Assembly (NCBI GenBank): GCA_002347085.1
Contig: DDWW01000016.1
Span: forward strand, 1 to 52,779
DNA length: 52,779 bases
Direction of reading: 5' to 3'
From: Desulfobulbaceae bacterium UBA2276
GTDB lineage: Bacteria > Desulfobacterota > Desulfobulbia > Desulfobulbales > Desulfocapsaceae
Shown here: positions 51,623 through 52,779 of the stretch, in pieces
Layout: the number at the start of each line of letters is the position of its first letter
Position numbering within the stretch: the stretch's first letter is position 1
Notes under the pieces: model-generated
The model's input: the letters and a program-made list of their open reading frames with translations, nothing else
Told to the model about the DNA's origin: nothing
Databases searched by the model: none
Translations under genes and position numbers: made by a program

Positions 51623-52252
51623 TTATTTACTGAAAATTTTCAAAAGACCCTGTTTTGCACCAGGAACGGCCCCCTTCAAAAGAAGGATGTTTTCTTCGGC
51701 ACGCACATCTACAATGATAACATTTTTTGTCATTACCGTGTCATTACCCATACGACCGGGCATTTTTTTACCTTTTACTACCCGAGCCGGCCAAGCACTA
51801 CATCCGATCGAACCTGGTGCCCGATGATGATGTGAACCATGCCCCGCACAACCGCCACTAAAGCCATGCCTCTTCATAACACCTTGAAATCCATGGCCCT
51901 TACTTTTACCCTGGACATCAACCAAATCTCCGACCTTAAAAAGTGTTTCCAGGCTGATAGTTTGTCCAAGTTCATATTGTTCGGCGTTTTCAACCCTGAA
52001 TTCTTTTATATAATAAAAAGCCTCAGCACCAGATTTGCCAAAATGGCCAGCAAGCGGCTTGGTAACCCTGGATGGTTTTTTTTCAGCAAAACCAACCTGA
52101 ATAGCACTATATCCATCTTTTACCGAGGACTTCACTTGCAAAATCTTGCAAGGACCAGCCTCAACTACAGTTACCGGGGTAGCTTTACCCATTTCACTGT
52201 AAATCCGCGTCATCCCGATTTTCTTACCCAAAATACCCATTGTCTTTGGCAT
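51623..52252 (-). CDS. rplC: 50S ribosomal protein L3
   Basis: 209 residues, the same as E. coli. ILGKKIGMTRIYSEMGKATPVTVVEAGPC-type start and GFQGVMKRHGFSGG with GSIGCSAWPARVVKGKKMPG in the middle match. It lies 51 bp after rpsJ. Confidence 0.97.
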   Translation of the reverse strand: MPKTMGILGKKIGMTRIYSEMGKATPVTVVEAGPCKILQVKSSVKDGYSAIQVGFAEKKPSRVTKPLAGHFGKSGAEAFYYIKEFRVENAEQYELGQTISLETLFKVGDLVDVQGKSKGHGFQGVMKRHGFSGGCAGHGSHHHRAPGSIGCSAWPARVVKGKKMPGRMGNDTVMTKNVIIVDVRAEENILLLKGAVPGAKQGLLKIFSK

Positions 52253-52303
52253 GATAATATCCGTTACTTTCGTATTCTAAAATATTCAAATATAAAACTG
52301 ACT

Positions 52304-52618
52304 TTATGGCAGCTTAATCTCGACATTAACACCTGCCGAAAGTTCAAGTTTCATAAGCATGTCAATCGTTTGTTGCGTTGGCTCTAAGATATCCAGCAAC
52401 CGCCTATGGGTTCTCATCTCAAATTGCTCTCTCGCCTTCTTATTCACATGTGGAGAACGCAACACGCAGTATTTATTGATAGAGGTAGGCAACGGGATAG
52501 GGCCAGCCACTGCCGCCCCGGTACGTCTTGCCGTTTCAACTATCTCTGATGTCGACTGATCAAGCAACTTGTGATCATACGCCTTCAGGCGTATCCTAAT
52601 TTTGTCTGTAGGGATCAT
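52304..52618 (-). CDS. rpsJ: 30S ribosomal protein S10
   Basis: 104 residues (E. coli 103) from ATG 52618. KIRIRLKAYDHKLLDQST and GPIPLPTSINKYCVLRSPHVNKKAREQFE-type block are typical. An in-frame TTG at 52624 would add two residues; AAGG upstream fits ATG 52618. It follows tuf by 14 bp, so EF-Tu and the S10 block are probably one transcript. Confidence 0.97.
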   Translation of the reverse strand: MIPTDKIRIRLKAYDHKLLDQSTSEIVETARRTGAAVAGPIPLPTSINKYCVLRSPHVNKKAREQFEMRTHRRLLDILEPTQQTIDMLMKLELSAGVNVEIKLP

Positions 52619-52632
52619 ATCCAACCTTTATA

Positions 52633-52779
52633 TTAAGCAATAATTTCGCTGATAACACCAGCACCAACGGTCCGGCCACCCTCACGGATAGCAAAACGCA
52701 GACCAGCATCCATGGCAATCGGGGTGATCAACTCGGCAACAACAGAGACATTATCACCAGGCATTACCATCTCGGTCCC
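52633..52779 (-). CDS. tuf: Elongation factor Tu, C-terminal part (5' truncated by window)
   Basis: The last 48 codons of EF-Tu: EMVMPGDNVSVVAELI, then PIAMDAGLRFAIREGGRTVG and the end SEIIA. The rest lies beyond the window. Its position directly before rpsJ is the usual str-S10 junction. Confidence 0.96.
   Translation of the reverse strand, partial: GTEMVMPGDNVSVVAELITPIAMDAGLRFAIREGGRTVGAGVISEIIA

Noticed and set aside
1..52779. CRISPR array, tRNA or rRNA genes
   Set aside because: No regularly spaced direct repeats and no cloverleaf-like or rRNA sequence was seen; the palindromes present are irregularly dispersed.

Overview
The window looks like a chromosomal segment of a Gram-negative anaerobe, most likely a Desulfobacterota (old Deltaproteobacteria) relative. 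It encodes outer-membrane machinery (LptF/LptG permease, a lipid A L-Ara4N cassette), the MEP isoprenoid genes dxr and ispG, and a 2-hydroxyacyl-CoA dehydratase activase homologue of the kind found mostly in anaerobes. The lineage is inferred from protein character and gene neighbourhoods, not from a search. The translation genes on the minus strand are visibly more A+T rich than the G+C-rich left half.

Left part, plus strand (1-7626): the 3' end of miaA, ending inside a perfect hairpin; recJ; an lptG-like permease followed almost without gaps by a Cys-rich protein of unknown function and a BadF/HgdC-type ASKHA activase; then a cardiolipin-synthase-like phospholipase D lipoprotein and an exported protein of unknown function. 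About 690 bp without a convincing gene follows, then uppP on the minus strand.

Centre (9663-20683, plus strand): an OmpR/PhoB response regulator and histidine kinase overlap each other and an arnT-like glycosyltransferase, followed by arnB, arnC, arnA, a small unknown gene, arnD and an AEC-family permease. Together they can make UDP-L-Ara4FN, load it on undecaprenyl phosphate, deformylate it and transfer it to lipid A, probably under control of the two-component system. No arnE/arnF flippase genes are seen.

Right part (52779-21077, all minus strand): transcription enters from tuf (only its 3' end is present) through a near-canonical S10-spc-alpha supercluster (rpsJ to rplQ, with secY, map, infA and rpoA, without adk). 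After a clear terminator comes a YkgJ-like Cys-cluster gene, then rpsB-tsf-pyrH-frr-uppS-cdsA-dxr-rseP-tsaB-ispG-proS, a RelA/SpoT homologue with a degraded hydrolase site, an Smr-domain protein, an FKBP isomerase and a 55-residue Cys/Lys-rich protein.

The gaps between genes hold several short palindromic repeat families: a MITE-like element in two copies (2340-2430 and 17835-17975, the second with a TTCA duplication), a GAGCCGTTACGAAAT palindrome family in about seven places, and a single 123-bp element with perfect 19-bp terminal inverted repeats. Several of these overlap stop codons and appear to have rewritten the 3' ends of genes. No tRNA, rRNA, CRISPR array or intact transposase was seen.
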